Positions 34,513 to 44,468 of a stretch of DNA of 64,000 bases are shown here, piece by piece. The notes under the pieces are model-generated. The model ran no database searches. It was not told the origin of the DNA and was given only the letters and a program-made list of their open reading frames with translations. Location of the stretch: NCBI RefSeq assembly GCF_013520985.1, contig NZ_JACDTY010000009.1, positions 186,001 through 250,000 on the forward strand. Direction: 5' to 3'. Both the position numbers and the translations under genes were made by a program. This stretch comes from Mesorhizobium neociceri (GTDB lineage Bacteria; Pseudomonadota; Alphaproteobacteria; Rhizobiales; Rhizobiaceae). Within the stretch, counting starts at the first letter, position 1. The number at the start of each line of letters is the position of its first letter.

Positions 34513-36662
34513 CTACATTCGATTACCGTCCAACGACGGATGCTCCCGACGACGATCCTTATCTCTGGCTTGAAGATGTAGAGGGCGAACAGGCACTCGA
34601 CTGGACCGCCAGCCAGTCGGCCAGGACACAGCGGGACTTCGGTGGAACGCAGCTCGCGCGCGACCAGAACGCGCTTACAGCGATTTTCGACGCACCCGAC
34701 CAGATTCCCCAGATCACGCGCTGCGGTGAGTACCTCTATAACTTCTGGCACGATGCCGCAAATCCGCGCGGGCTGTGGCGCCGAACCACCCTACCCCTCT
34801 ACATGAAGGCGGATTCCCGGTGGGAGCTCCTGCTCGATCTGGACGCCCTCGCCGCTGACGACGCAGAGGACTGGGTATGGGGCGGCGCGTCGATCGAGCC
34901 CGAGAGACGGGAACACGCCGTTCTGCGCCTGTCGCGCGGCGGCAGCGACGCGGTCGTGCATCGCGAATTCGACATGCGGTCTCTCGGCTTTGTCGCCGAT
35001 GGTTTCAATCTCCCGGAGGCCAAGGGGAGCATTGACTGGCTCGACCCCGACACGCTTCTGCTTTCCAGTGCGCTTGGCGAGGGCATGGCCACCAGCTGCG
35101 GCTACGCGCGAACGGTGCGGCTGTGGAAGCGAGGCGCGGACCCGCTCACCGCACCGGTGGTTTTTGAGACTGCCGAGTCCAATAGCGTGTATGCCCTTTT
35201 GGACCGTACCGCGGAGTGCGAGCGCGTTTGGTTCATCGAAAAGCCGGCCCACTTTGAAGAGATAGTCCGAATCGGCGACAGGAGGGGGCCGAAGATTTTG
35301 ATCGACCTTCCGCGGGACGCCTGGTCGGATGGCTTCGGCGACTGGCTGGCGGTAAAGCCGCGCAAAGCATGGACCGTTGCCGGGACGACCCATGCGGCCG
35401 ACGCGCTGATCGGCATCTCGCTTTCGTCCTTCATCGCCGGCGAGCGCGATTTTAGGACCCTCTTTGAACCAGGCGATAGGCGCTCCGTTCAGTCATTCTT
35501 CTGGAATGACGGGAAGCTCATCATCTCCTACCTCGTCAACCTCGTTCCGCGTTTCGAGATGTTCACGCCCGGCGCCCAGGAATGGACGCGTCACGCTCTG
35601 GACGCCGTGCCTGGTGAAGGGACAGTTGACCTCTGGTCGCTCGATGCGGAACGGCACGAGACCAACGGAGAGGTCCTCATTTTGGCTGAGGACCCGATCA
35701 CACCACGGCAGCTTCTCCTGTTCGACCTCAACGCCGCGCCGCGTCTCGGCGCTCCAGCAATCCTGAAGCGCAGCCCAGAGAATTTCGACGCATCCGGGCT
35801 GGTCGTCACGCGCCACGAGGCAGTCTCGATTGATGGTGAAATGATCCCCTACACGCAGGTCGGCCCGGCCAGCGGGAACGGGGATGCCCCGGTTCACCTC
35901 ACCGCCTATGGCGGGTTCGGCATATCGCTCCTGCCCGAATACAACTCTTCGATCGGCAAGCTGTGGCTCGAACGCGGCGGCACCTCGGTGGTGGCTAACA
36001 TTCGGGGCGGCGGCGAGTTCGGCAGCCGTTGGCATGACGCGGGCCGGAGGGAGGGCAAGCGTCTCGCCCATGACGATTTTGCCGCGGTTGCCGCCGATCT
36101 CGTGCGAAGGGGCGTCACACTGCCGAGGCGGATTGCCGCCGAGGGCGGCTCAAATGGCGGACTTCTGATCGCCAATATGCTTACCCGTTACCCTGAGCAT
36201 TTCGGCGCGCTGTTCTGCACAGTTCCGCTTGTCGACATGCGCCGCTACACCAAGCTTTTGGCGGGCGCGAGCTGGATCGATGAATTTGGCGATCCCGACA
36301 AGCAGCAGGATTGGGCTTTCCTCAAAGAGATCTCCGCCTATCACGCGGCGGCGCCGGGACAGCCCTACCCGCCCATCCTGCTCGCGACAACGATGCGGGA
36401 CGACCGCGTCCACCCGGGCCACGCACGTAAGATGGCCGCAAAGCTGCAGGCACTTGGCTATCCCGCTTACTTCTACGAGCCCGGCGCGGGCGGCCACGGC
36501 CGCGGCACGAACAACCGGGAGCGGGCCGCCTTCACTGCCCTGAGCAACTATTTCCTTCGAAGTGCGATCGGCTGGCAAAACGATGGCGTGAGTGGAGGAA
36601 GACCCGCAACCGGCGCCTCAAAAAGTGAACAGCGGACGGCAACTGCGAGGACGGCGCAGTAG
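34509..36662 (+). CDS. Prolyl oligopeptidase family (S9A) peptidase 1
   Basis: A 717-residue serine peptidase of the prolyl oligopeptidase family, like NGR234 y4nA. The N-terminal part begins 'MTTFDYRPTTDAPDDDPYLW' 'LEDVEGEQALDW' and continues into a beta-propeller. The catalytic domain has the nucleophile in 'AAEGGSNGGLLIANMLTRYP' (about residue 548), the Asp in 'DDRVHPGHARKMAAK' (about 631) and the His in GGHGRG (about 661). No signal peptide is seen, so it acts in the cytoplasm on short peptides. It is under a NifA/sigma-54 promoter and coupled to a 33-codon leader ORF. It shares most of its sequence with the second copy at 40787-42910. Confidence 0.95.
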   Translation: MTTFDYRPTTDAPDDDPYLWLEDVEGEQALDWTASQSARTQRDFGGTQLARDQNALTAIFDAPDQIPQITRCGEYLYNFWHDAANPRGLWRRTTLPLYMKADSRWELLLDLDALAADDAEDWVWGGASIEPERREHAVLRLSRGGSDAVVHREFDMRSLGFVADGFNLPEAKGSIDWLDPDTLLLSSALGEGMATSCGYARTVRLWKRGADPLTAPVVFETAESNSVYALLDRTAECERVWFIEKPAHFEEIVRIGDRRGPKILIDLPRDAWSDGFGDWLAVKPRKAWTVAGTTHAADALIGISLSSFIAGERDFRTLFEPGDRRSVQSFFWNDGKLIISYLVNLVPRFEMFTPGAQEWTRHALDAVPGEGTVDLWSLDAERHETNGEVLILAEDPITPRQLLLFDLNAAPRLGAPAILKRSPENFDASGLVVTRHEAVSIDGEMIPYTQVGPASGNGDAPVHLTAYGGFGISLLPEYNSSIGKLWLERGGTSVVANIRGGGEFGSRWHDAGRREGKRLAHDDFAAVAADLVRRGVTLPRRIAAEGGSNGGLLIANMLTRYPEHFGALFCTVPLVDMRRYTKLLAGASWIDEFGDPDKQQDWAFLKEISAYHAAAPGQPYPPILLATTMRDDRVHPGHARKMAAKLQALGYPAYFYEPGAGGHGRGTNNRERAAFTALSNYFLRSAIGWQNDGVSGGRPATGASKSEQRTATARTAQ

Positions 36663-36760
36663 TGCGTGTACAGTTTACGAAAACGCCCGCCAGCGTCTGT
36701 AGCTACAGGTGACTACTTGCGGTGCACCCTATCATTTTTGAAGAGCAAGGAGAGAACATC

Positions 36761-37456
36761 ATGCAAACGAAGCAAATTAATTTGACGCGGGGAGTAGCAG
36801 CGGCCATCGCCCTGATGGTGGCGGGACAGCAGGCAGTCGCGGCGGATCCTCCAGAAGACCCGTGCGAACCGCACGAGGGTGCCTCGGTAACCGAATGGCC
36901 AAGCCCCTGGCAGCTTCGCCTGCGCACCTTGGGTGTCATCACTGAGGATTCTGGCTATGTTAACGGCGTGCCCGGCTCCGCTCTTTCATATTCGAATACT
37001 GTGACGCCTGAACTCGATATCTCATATTTCTTCACGGACAACATCGCCGCCGAGCTTATCCTTGCCACCACATATGCCGACATCACAGGCGGAGGAACGA
37101 TCGGCGGGCTGGGGAACATCGGCAAGGTCTGGCTGCTGCCCCCCACGCTGACATTGCAGTATCATTTCACCGATTTCGGCGCTTTCAAGCCCTATGTCGG
37201 CGCCGGCGTGAACTACACGATGTTCTATAATCAGGATGCCGGCAGCGCCGACGCTCTGAAGGTCAAGAATACGTTCGGCACTGCGCTGCAGGTCGGGTTC
37301 GACTACATGGTGGATCGGCACTGGGGCGTCAACTTCGACGTGAAGAAGCTCTTCCTGAGGCCAGACTTCGACGTTACCGTAGCCGATGCCAAGCTGACGG
37401 GTAAGGCGAAGCTTGATCCCTGGTTGATAGGCGCAGGTGTCACCTACCGGTTCTGA
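36761..37456 (+). CDS. OmpW-family outer-membrane protein
   Basis: A 231-residue eight-strand barrel of the OmpW/AlkL family, thought to let small hydrophobic compounds cross the outer membrane. Signal peptide at residues 1-27 ('GVAAAIALMVAGQQAVAA'). Barrel motifs include 'PWQLRLRTLGVI', 'TPELDISYFFTDNIAAELIL' and 'YVGAGVNYTMFYNQ', and the end is 'LIGAGVTYRF'. The start follows caaggagaga. It lies 98 bases behind the peptidase and has a terminator behind it, so it may be co-transcribed from the NifA promoter. Confidence 0.93.
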   Translation: MQTKQINLTRGVAAAIALMVAGQQAVAADPPEDPCEPHEGASVTEWPSPWQLRLRTLGVITEDSGYVNGVPGSALSYSNTVTPELDISYFFTDNIAAELILATTYADITGGGTIGGLGNIGKVWLLPPTLTLQYHFTDFGAFKPYVGAGVNYTMFYNQDAGSADALKVKNTFGTALQVGFDYMVDRHWGVNFDVKKLFLRPDFDVTVADAKLTGKAKLDPWLIGAGVTYRF

Positions 37457-37490
37457 GGCGAACCCGGCCTGGTGCAGCCGATCTGAAATG

Positions 37491-37515
37491 AAGGGCGTCT
37501 CGTGCGCCCTTTTTA
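37491..37515 (+). terminator. Rho-independent terminator after OmpW gene
   Basis: Arms aagggcg / cgccctt with a short loop, followed by a T-run, 35 bases past the stop. Confidence 0.85.
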
Positions 37516-37931
37516 CCCGTCCTGCATAGACGAACCGACCTGGATCATTCGAGGAGGCGGCGTTGTTGGGCAGTATCCGAAACCCATCGCACAGCAGCCG
37601 ATACTGGGGTGACGCTTGAAGAAGCCGTTGTCGAAAGGGCGGCCTCCCCGCTTCCACCGGGCCAGGAAGAGTACCCTGCTCAACCCGGCCTCGATCAACG
37701 CCTGAAATGGAAGTGCTTAGACGCAACTTGGAGCAGGATGGCTTTGACGATGTTGATCGAATGCTACGGCCAGCCCTCCTTGCCGATATTCTTCTCCCGG
37801 ACGTCAACAGGCATGGCGGCTATGGCCGCGAAACACCGCGAGGGCGGCGATATCAATCGCGCGGGCGCCATTCAGCAGCACCCCGAATCGCAGATGATCG
37901 GTTTCGGGCAGCCGGATCGCCAACATTGCTT

Positions 37932-38130
37932 CTATTTTCGCGGCAGTCTGATCAAATCGCAGGGATCAACGTTCGGTGCGGCCGCCAACCGTCCGAGCAC
38001 GCTTACGCTCGCAGAAACACGGGCGCGTTCAATCGAGCCCACGTAACGCGAGCTAAGTTCAGCGCGCGCAGCCAGCTCTTCTTGCGTCAGGGTCCTGCTC
38101 ATGGCGCAAACGACGCACATTGATCGCCAT
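37932..38130 (-). pseudogene. XRE-family regulator remnant
   Basis: 'MAINVRRLRHEQ' then, after a one-base shift, 'LTQEELAARAELSSRYVGSI' 'ERARVSASVSVLGRLAAA' and 'PCDLIRLPRK'. This is an almost complete small helix-turn-helix repressor split by a single frameshift. Confidence 0.75.
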
Positions 38131-38134
38131 GATC

Positions 38135-38400
38135 TCCTTGAGACCCACAGCGATGGACGCGAGATTGTCATTCGAGCACCTGTGGCCATGGAAGTCCGGC
38201 CCCGCTTCGTCCGCCGCCTTCTGGGCCCGGCTCGCCCCGAGCATCCTTCGGTTTCACGATCTTCACCAAAGCCCCACGCCTCGATCAGCGTGCCGTCAAC
38301 GGAAAAGTGCATTTGCGGCTACATGAAGTATTTTCGCGTCGCCAAGTCGAAGCCCCGTCAGCTTGCCCAGCTCATCGCTGAGACTTGGCGATAGGCCGCG
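38135..38400 (-). pseudogene. IS5-family transposase fragment
   Basis: 'MHFSVDGTLIEAWG' is the conserved catalytic Asp region of IS5 transposases. A frameshifted continuation reads 'AGPDFHGHRCSNDNLAS', matching DFHGxxRSNDTHAS. The rest is missing. Confidence 0.7.
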
Positions 38401-38630
38401 GCGTTTGCCAGCGCCTAGGCGCGGGCGGCACTCAATTGGGCAACGGTCGCGAGGATGTCGCCCTCGGTATTGCGCAGGTTTCGGCCAATGCGCTGATCGG
38501 CAATTCGGCCGCGGCTACGTTATTCTTGGTCTGAAAACCGACAACATGGTTGATCTGGACGCGAAAGCTGTGGTCAAAAGTAAGGTCTGGTGAGCGAATT
38601 GGGGATTAGCAGTCCCTATCCCATCATCCT

Positions 38631-38830
38631 TCACGTCGACCCGTTGGACTTCAAGGCGGCCATCAGCATCGGCCCGACCGAAAACTCCCCTGCCTTGGCC
38701 TTGTCGGTGAGCACGCGCAGATAGCCACCAGCCGAATTGATGTGCCGCGCCCGCTGCAGAATGCAGGCGATCATGATTGCCGTGGTTTCCTGCCCAGCAA
38801 GCATCGTTCGTGGCGAATGAGACCGCAATT
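38631..38830 (-). pseudogene. repC (plasmid replication initiator) C-terminal remnant
   Basis: 'ETTAIMIACILQRARHINSA' followed by 'GGYLRVLTDKAKAGEFSVGP' 'MLMAAL' matches the C-terminus of RepC of repABC plasmids. The rest of repC and repAB are absent. Confidence 0.75.
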
Positions 38831-40542
38831 TCTGGAGGCTCGAGCGCCCCACAGTGTCTTTTCGGAGGTAGGCATTTTCGTTCTCCTTTTGGATCATTAC
38901 GAATTTGAAGAGGATCTGGTGTTATGTGCCGTTGGGAGAGCCGGCGAAGCGGCCGATATTCATGTGGTCGAGTCATAAATTCTCATGAATGTTTGTTTTA
39001 CGAGAGCCCTTATGGCAGCCCTAGCTGACAGCTGAAGCGGTCTGCAGGATGCAGATCCTGTCTGCCGACCGCAGCGAGATCCAACGGAGCTGGGGCGTCC
39101 CTCAGGATGCGCAGCCTGTATTGCGTTCGGACGAACGTCATGTGAGCTCCTGGGCTAAGACCGCGCGACGGGCCATTTCAGAACACGTATCATGGTTATG
39201 AATATGCAATTGGCATGCCACCAAATGGGTTGTGAGCAGCGACCACAAATCGGAGGAGTCGCCCCCTGGCCGGCTCGATCCTAACCCCTAGCATGTCTGG
39301 ATCTGAACACAGATTGTCGTCAATCGAACTGGGGACAAATGCTGTGACCGGCTTTGGCACCGGTTGACACCCGGCTCCTCGGTTGAGAATAGAGAGCGGA
39401 TTGGGGCAACAGGCGATCGCCGGGGCCGGTCAAGTTGCGCAGCCGTGTGTTGCTGTTAGCGTGGCGGCATAGGGCCGCAGGTGAGCGCCGTTCACGGCAT
39501 CCGGCGAACATCTAGCGATCACTGATCGCGTGTGATCGAGGTCGTACTGAGTTCAATCGCTGGTCCCCGCTGCGGCCGTTCAAGGCTTCGCAGATTCGGT
39601 TCTGCATCGGCTTGCCTGGACCGAAAAGGTGCTGGCCTCCTGCCATCCAGGCGAGCATGGCGTTCGAGATGACCCCGGTGCCGTGCTCCGATGGAATTCA
39701 GATTGCGTCTCGTCCCGACTTGGCAAGTGTCCAGACGGATGAAAGACGAAGCCTCGATCCTTCTCTTGAGCTGCTGCTTTGTCCCTAGACTGCACAGGCG
39801 CATTGCCGCTCTTTCGAGACGTGCACGCTTCGACCACCTCTCGGCATTGCGATGTCGTGTGACGGTCCTGCTGGCGCCCGACAAGCGCACCTGTATAGTT
39901 GTACAGTTAAGCCGACTGTTCAGTCGAACGCAAAAACGAACGGCGAGGCGTGCAATCGCTCCTTTGGGTGGTGCCCACGGCGGCTGTTTGCGATCGGCAT
40001 GGAGATGGAGCGCGGCCAGGCTCCGCCTGTCCCTGCGCCAGCCAATTGCTCCAGGCAGAATTGCCACCGCACTGTCTATTGTTTGCCGATAGCCAATGCG
40101 CGGCGTCAGCAAAACATCGCCGACCATTGGCCGTCTCGCATAGACAGTACGCCGAGCCGGAGCTCCCCTGTCTCCAGACCCTATCGCACTTGCATATTGA
40201 ACGGCGGCTCGCAAGCAGCTGAATGCCCTATCGGCCACTGCCATGTGTTCGCCCGAATGCTGGCAGGCCATAATAACATCAGGTGGGCGAAGCAGTGCCC
40301 CATCGTTCTCCTCGGATCTCTGCTTTTTTCCAGCTGGCGGCTAAAACCACAGGCGCAGCCAGCTTGGTCGCTCACCGGATCGATTGCCTGATGGTGTCTG
40401 CCATTGAATCCGTGTGCGTGAAGCGCTTCAGAGCGAAGACGTTGGGCGCCAATCAGGTTCCCTGTGAGCTTCACTGCTTGAGTTCTGCACGGCGTCAGCT
40501 ATCGCGCTGGAATTTGATCCGCTGATTGCGGGGTACGTTCGT
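38831..40542. other. Decayed stretch without a supported gene
   Basis: Overlapping frames of up to 250 codons occur on the minus strand (39519-40271), but their composition is low-complexity Arg/Ala/Ser and no motif is recognised. Probably old insertion-sequence and plasmid debris. Confidence 0.45.
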
Positions 40543-40582
40543 TGTCGCATTCGCGACGATGTCTGACATCTGACGCAGGCGC

Positions 40583-40598
40583 TGTCAGAGCGGTCACA
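40583..40598 (+). promoter_or_regulatory. NifA upstream activator site
   Basis: tgtcagagcggtcaca is an exact TGT-N10-ACA. A second near-site, tgtcgcattcgcgacg (40543-40558), aligns with the activator block of the 34.3-kb unit but ends in ACG. Confidence 0.75.
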
Positions 40599-40622
40599 TT
40601 GTTTCGAAACGATTTTCCCAGT

Positions 40623-40638
40623 TGGCACGACGGTTGCT
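40623..40638 (+). promoter_or_regulatory. Sigma-54 promoter of prolyl oligopeptidase 2
   Basis: tggcacgacggttgct fits the full consensus TGGCAC-N5-TTGCT. Confidence 0.93.
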
Positions 40639-40688
40639 GTCCTATGCGCAAAGCACTGCGACGCCGCCGACGGAGAAGAATCCACCTG

Positions 40689-40790
40689 ATGATCACGCTG
40701 TTCCAACATGCGGGCGCCGCCGCGAACGCCGGTCGTTCCCGAGCAGACGGAAGCCATTGTGCTTTCATTCCTTTGGTTGTCCGGGCATGA
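40689..40790 (+). CDS. 33-codon leader ORF coupled to prolyl oligopeptidase 2
   Basis: It starts 'MITLFQHAGAAANAGRSRAD', then CAF, and ends 'PLVVRA'. Length, start, SRAD-x-S-x-CAF-x-P and VVR positions match the ORF at 34411-34512. The stop overlaps the peptidase start in the same ATGA, and again the peptidase lacks its own Shine-Dalgarno, while ggagaag precedes the small ORF. Confidence 0.65.
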   Translation: MITLFQHAGAAANAGRSRADGSHCAFIPLVVRA

Positions 40791-42910
40791 CCGAACTCGA
40801 TTTCCGTCCAACGCTGGATGCACCCGACGATGACCCCCATCTTTGGCTCGAAGATGTAGAAGCCGAACGGGCACTTGCGTGGACCGCCAGCCAGTCGGCG
40901 AAGACCCTGAAGCACTTCGCGGGAATGCAGTTCGAGCGCGACCGGGCGGCGCTGGCAGCCATTCTCGACCGTCCCGACAGAATTCCCCTGGTCACGCGCC
41001 GCGGTCAGTACCTCTACAATTTCTGGCGAGATGCCGGAAATCCGCGCGGACTGTGGCGCCGGATCACCCTTGCCGTCTACATGCAGGCGGATACCCATTG
41101 GGAGCTACTGCTCGATCTGGATGCCCTCCCGGCTAGCGAGGGAGAGGACTGGATCTGGAGCGGCGCGTCGATCGAGCCGGAGAGACGGGAAAGAGCCGTT
41201 CTGCGCCTGTCGCGCGGCGGCAGCGACGCGGTCGTGCATCGCGAATTCGACTTAGGGTCTCTGAGCTTTGTCGCCGACGGTTTCGATCTCCCAGAGGCCA
41301 AAGGCCGCATTAGTTGGCTGGACCCTGACACGCTTCTGCTTTCCAGTGCGCTTGGCAATGGCATGGCCACGCGCTGCAGCTACGCGCGCATCGTGCGACT
41401 GTGGAAGCGTGGCGCGGATCCCCTCGCGGCGCCGGTGGTCTTCGAGACCGGTTCCGAAGCCCTCGGTGTGTCTGGCCATCTGAACCGTACCGCCGAGAGC
41501 GAGCGCCTGTGGTTCGTCGAGCAGCTGGCCTGGCTCGAGAAGAAAGTCCGCATTGGTGATAGGAGCGGGCCGAAGATCGAGATCGACCTTCCCAAGGACG
41601 CCAGGTGGGCTAACTTCGGCGATTGGCTGGTGGTAAAGCCGCGCAAAGCATGGACGGTTGCCGGCACAACCTATTGCGCCGACGCGCTGATCGGCATCTC
41701 ACTTTCCGCTTTCCTGGCCGGCGAGCGCCGTTTTAGTACCCTGTTTGAGCCAGCCCAGAGGCGCTCCCTGCGGTCATTCTTCTGGAATGACGGGAAGCTC
41801 ATTATCGGATACCTGGCGAACCTCGCTCCGAGATTCGAGGTGTTGCACCCCGGGCCCGCAGGATGGACACGCCGAGCCCTGGACACCGTGCCCGCGCAAG
41901 GGGCCGTTGGCCTCTGGTCACTCGATGCGGCAGTTCACGAGACCAATGGAGAGGTCCTCGTTTCGGCTCAGGACCCGATCACGCCGCGGCAGCTTTTCCT
42001 ATTCGATCTCAATGCCGCGCCGCCGATCGGTGCTCCAGTGATTCTGAAGCGCAACCCGGAGACTTTCGACGCATCCGGACTGGTGGTCACGCGCCACGAG
42101 GCAGTCTCGATTGATCAGGAAATGATCCCCTATACGCAGGTTGGTCCGGCGAACGGGAACGGAGATGCCCCGGTTCACCTTTCCGCCTATGGCGGGTTCG
42201 GCAAATCGGTCCTGCCCTACTACTACTCCTCGCTCGGCAAGCTGTGGCTCGAGCGCGGCGGCACGTGTGTGGTGGCGAACATCCGCGGGGGCGGCGAGTT
42301 CGGCACCCGCTGGCACGATGCCGGGCGGAGGGAGGGCAAGCGTCTCGCCCATGACGATTTCGCCGCCGTTGCCGCTGACCTCGTGCGAAGGGGCATTACG
42401 CTGCCGAGGCGGATTGCCGCCGAGGGGGGCTCAAATGGCGGTCTACTGATCGCCAACATGCTTACCCGCTATCCTGAGCGTTTCGGCGCGCTGTTCTGCA
42501 TGGTTCCGCTTATCGACATGCGCCGCTACACCAAACTCCTGGCGGGCGCGAGCTGGATCGACGAATATGGCGATCCCGACAAGGCTGACGATTGGGCTTT
42601 CCTGAAGGAAATCTCCGCCTATCACACTGCCACGCCGGGACAGCCCTATCCGCCTATCCTGCTCGCCACCATGAGACACGACGACCGCGTTCACCCGGGC
42701 CATGCGCGTAAGATGGCCGCAAAACTGCAAGCTCTTGGCTATCCCGCTTACGAGGCCAGCGCCGGCGGGCACAGCTACGGCAAGGACAATCGCGAGCAAG
42801 CCGCACTCATCAGTCTTGGCACCAATTTCCTTCGCAGCGCGCTCGGGTGGCATGCCGATGGCTTCAATAAAGGACTGGGAGTTCGACAAGGGCGAACTTC
42901 AGATGAGTGA
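40787..42910 (+). CDS. Prolyl oligopeptidase family (S9A) peptidase 2
   Basis: A 707-residue paralogue of the peptidase at 34509-36662. It has the same start ('MTELDFRPTLDAPDDDPHLW'), the Ser in 'AAEGGSNGGLLIANMLTRYP', the Asp in 'DDRVHPGHARKMAAK' and the His in GGHSYG. A two-residue deletion precedes the His motif ('AYEASAGGHSYGKDN' against 'AYFYEPGAGGHGRG' in copy 1). No signal peptide. The promoter, activator site and leader ORF are duplicated with it, so the whole unit was copied. Retention of both copies with intact catalytic residues suggests each is used. Confidence 0.95.
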   Translation: MTELDFRPTLDAPDDDPHLWLEDVEAERALAWTASQSAKTLKHFAGMQFERDRAALAAILDRPDRIPLVTRRGQYLYNFWRDAGNPRGLWRRITLAVYMQADTHWELLLDLDALPASEGEDWIWSGASIEPERRERAVLRLSRGGSDAVVHREFDLGSLSFVADGFDLPEAKGRISWLDPDTLLLSSALGNGMATRCSYARIVRLWKRGADPLAAPVVFETGSEALGVSGHLNRTAESERLWFVEQLAWLEKKVRIGDRSGPKIEIDLPKDARWANFGDWLVVKPRKAWTVAGTTYCADALIGISLSAFLAGERRFSTLFEPAQRRSLRSFFWNDGKLIIGYLANLAPRFEVLHPGPAGWTRRALDTVPAQGAVGLWSLDAAVHETNGEVLVSAQDPITPRQLFLFDLNAAPPIGAPVILKRNPETFDASGLVVTRHEAVSIDQEMIPYTQVGPANGNGDAPVHLSAYGGFGKSVLPYYYSSLGKLWLERGGTCVVANIRGGGEFGTRWHDAGRREGKRLAHDDFAAVAADLVRRGITLPRRIAAEGGSNGGLLIANMLTRYPERFGALFCMVPLIDMRRYTKLLAGASWIDEYGDPDKADDWAFLKEISAYHTATPGQPYPPILLATMRHDDRVHPGHARKMAAKLQALGYPAYEASAGGHSYGKDNREQAALISLGTNFLRSALGWHADGFNKGLGVRQGRTSDE

Positions 42911-42949
42911 GTACAGGTCGAGGACTGCGACAAAGGTGCAAATCATGCG

Positions 42950-43105
42950 AGCACAGTGGTCGCTACCTATTTCGGATCGCTGGGAGACAATCTCGAAACC
43001 GCAATTTCTCTGCCCGTGGCCCTCTCCTTCCCCACGACGACGATCGGCTCCTTCCCGCAAACAGCCGAGGTTCGCAAGGCGCGGGCATCACAAGCTGGGG
43101 GAAGG
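42950..43105 (+). pseudogene. metE remnant with internal deletion
   Basis: 'ATYFGSLGDNLETAISLPVA' from the N-terminal domain of cobalamin-independent methionine synthase runs straight into 'FPTTTIGSFPQTAEVRKARA' from the start of its C-terminal domain. Most of the N-terminal domain is deleted and the rest is lost. Confidence 0.8.
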
Positions 43106-43402
43106 TTCAAACGGCACTTTTGGAGATCATTGAGGCTGCATCGACGCTCTGCCATCTGCGGCGGCCAACTCCCGCTCGATGCTTCGTCTGCCTCTATCTC
43201 CAATCATAATCGTCGCGAAGGCGAAGCCGAGTGGCCGGCTGACCCCTTGAGTTTTGCCGGTCGAAGATCCGCGCCGGACCAGGATAGCCATCGCGGAAAC
43301 TGCGGGGTTGGCTTGCTCCTGGCCAATGCCGGCAGGGGTGTCCGGACCGCGCCCAATAGCGATGCGCAGATGCCCGAAATTTCATGAGCGGCGTCCTAAT
43401 TC
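43106..43402. other. Short stretch without a supported gene
   Basis: No recognisable continuation of metE and no other gene. Confidence 0.4.
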
Positions 43403-43651
43403 TCAATCGCTGCGCAGAATGCGTGCTTCGAGCGCGGCTGCGACGAAAGCTCGTCGAGCGGCTGGTGAATGGGTCTTGCCGCGTAACACCTGCAGACAGG
43501 CATCCATCGCGATCCTGCGTTTGTCGGTCTCATGATGCAGATCGCGGAGCAAGATAGCGGCTGCGTCATTGACGTCGAACACGATTCGCTCCGAGCTGCG
43601 GCGGCCAACCTGAACAACGACTGGCCTCTCAAATCTGATCAACCCGGTCAT
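43403..43651 (-). CDS. DUF982 protein
   Basis: An 82-residue DUF982 protein: 'FERPVVVQVGRRSSERIVFD' then 'VNDAAAILLRDLH' and 'ARRAFVAAALEARIL'. These short proteins are common in rhizobial symbiosis regions; their function is unknown. A second DUF982-like gene lies 270 bases upstream on the same strand. Confidence 0.8.
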   Translation of the reverse strand: MTGLIRFERPVVVQVGRRSSERIVFDVNDAAAILLRDLHHETDKRRIAMDACLQVLRGKTHSPAARRAFVAAALEARILRSD

Positions 43652-43921
43652 CCCCCTCCTCCACAGCCACTATGCGGCAAACAGCCCGGGTCGCATTTCT
43701 TTACTCAGCCAACGCGACCGCTGCACCTGCGCCACTGAGCCTGGCCATTGGCGGGCAAGCGATCGCCATGAGGCGCGTCTGGCCATGGTCAGCTTGCGTG
43801 CGATCTGCGGTTTTGCAGTCGGTGGTGAGGAACTGCTTCTCATTCGCGTGGTCTAGTTGTGAAACCTGGACATAGTGCACTGTTTGACGCGCCTCGCCAG
43901 TCTCAAACATGTCGTCGAGGT

Positions 43922-44224
43922 CTACACCTGCACTTTTCCACTGCCCGATCTGCAGGCGGCGATCCACTGCATGGCGGAGGTTGGATCTTCCAATATGGCG
44001 ACCCGCTTCGCAAAGCCGAAAAAGGCATTGCGCGCCGTGCTTACCGGCTTGCGCCCATCGTATGCATCGTAGCATGCCTTCAGGGCGGCTTCGTGGATCA
44101 GGTCTCTGCGGTCTTCCGGCCATTCGTTGAGAAAATCGATTGCATCCGCAAGGCCGGCAATCTCTTGGATGATGTGCGTTGCGCGCTTCACAAAAAGGGG
44201 GCTGCTGAAAGCCTCAGCGTTCAT
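43922..44224 (-). CDS. DUF982 protein
   Basis: A 100-residue protein with 'SPLFVKRATHIIQEIAGLAD' 'AIDFLNEWPEDRRD' and 'HEAALKACYDAYDGRKPVST', the DUF982 layout. The start at 44224 has a gggagaa at proper spacing. The C-terminus is longer than in the sister gene. Confidence 0.8.
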   Translation of the reverse strand: MNAEAFSSPLFVKRATHIIQEIAGLADAIDFLNEWPEDRRDLIHEAALKACYDAYDGRKPVSTARNAFFGFAKRVAILEDPTSAMQWIAACRSGSGKVQV

Positions 44225-44468
44225 TGGTTTCTCCCAACTTTCTAAATAGCCAATTTGCGGTGAAGAGGCGCCGCATCGACACGGCGACCCTGGCACAATG
44301 TGTTGTCAGGGCGATGACGGTTCAAGAGGAAGATTCGTGACGGCGACCGGGCGTGCAGCGATCCGCCAACACATCATGCAATGGCTTGGTTGCTATCAAA
44401 GGCGGTCGTCACTATTAAGCTATGAAGTGATTCTTAACCGGCTAGTCTAATTCCGCAGGAGCGTTTTC

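Noticed and set aside
39519..40271. 250-codon minus-strand frame
   Set aside because: Low-complexity composition and no motif; the region appears to be decayed DNA.
40598..40612. Possible nod box start (ttgtttcgaaacgat)
   Set aside because: Only a short core resembles a nod box; the rest does not match, and it lies within the NifA/sigma-54 promoter region.
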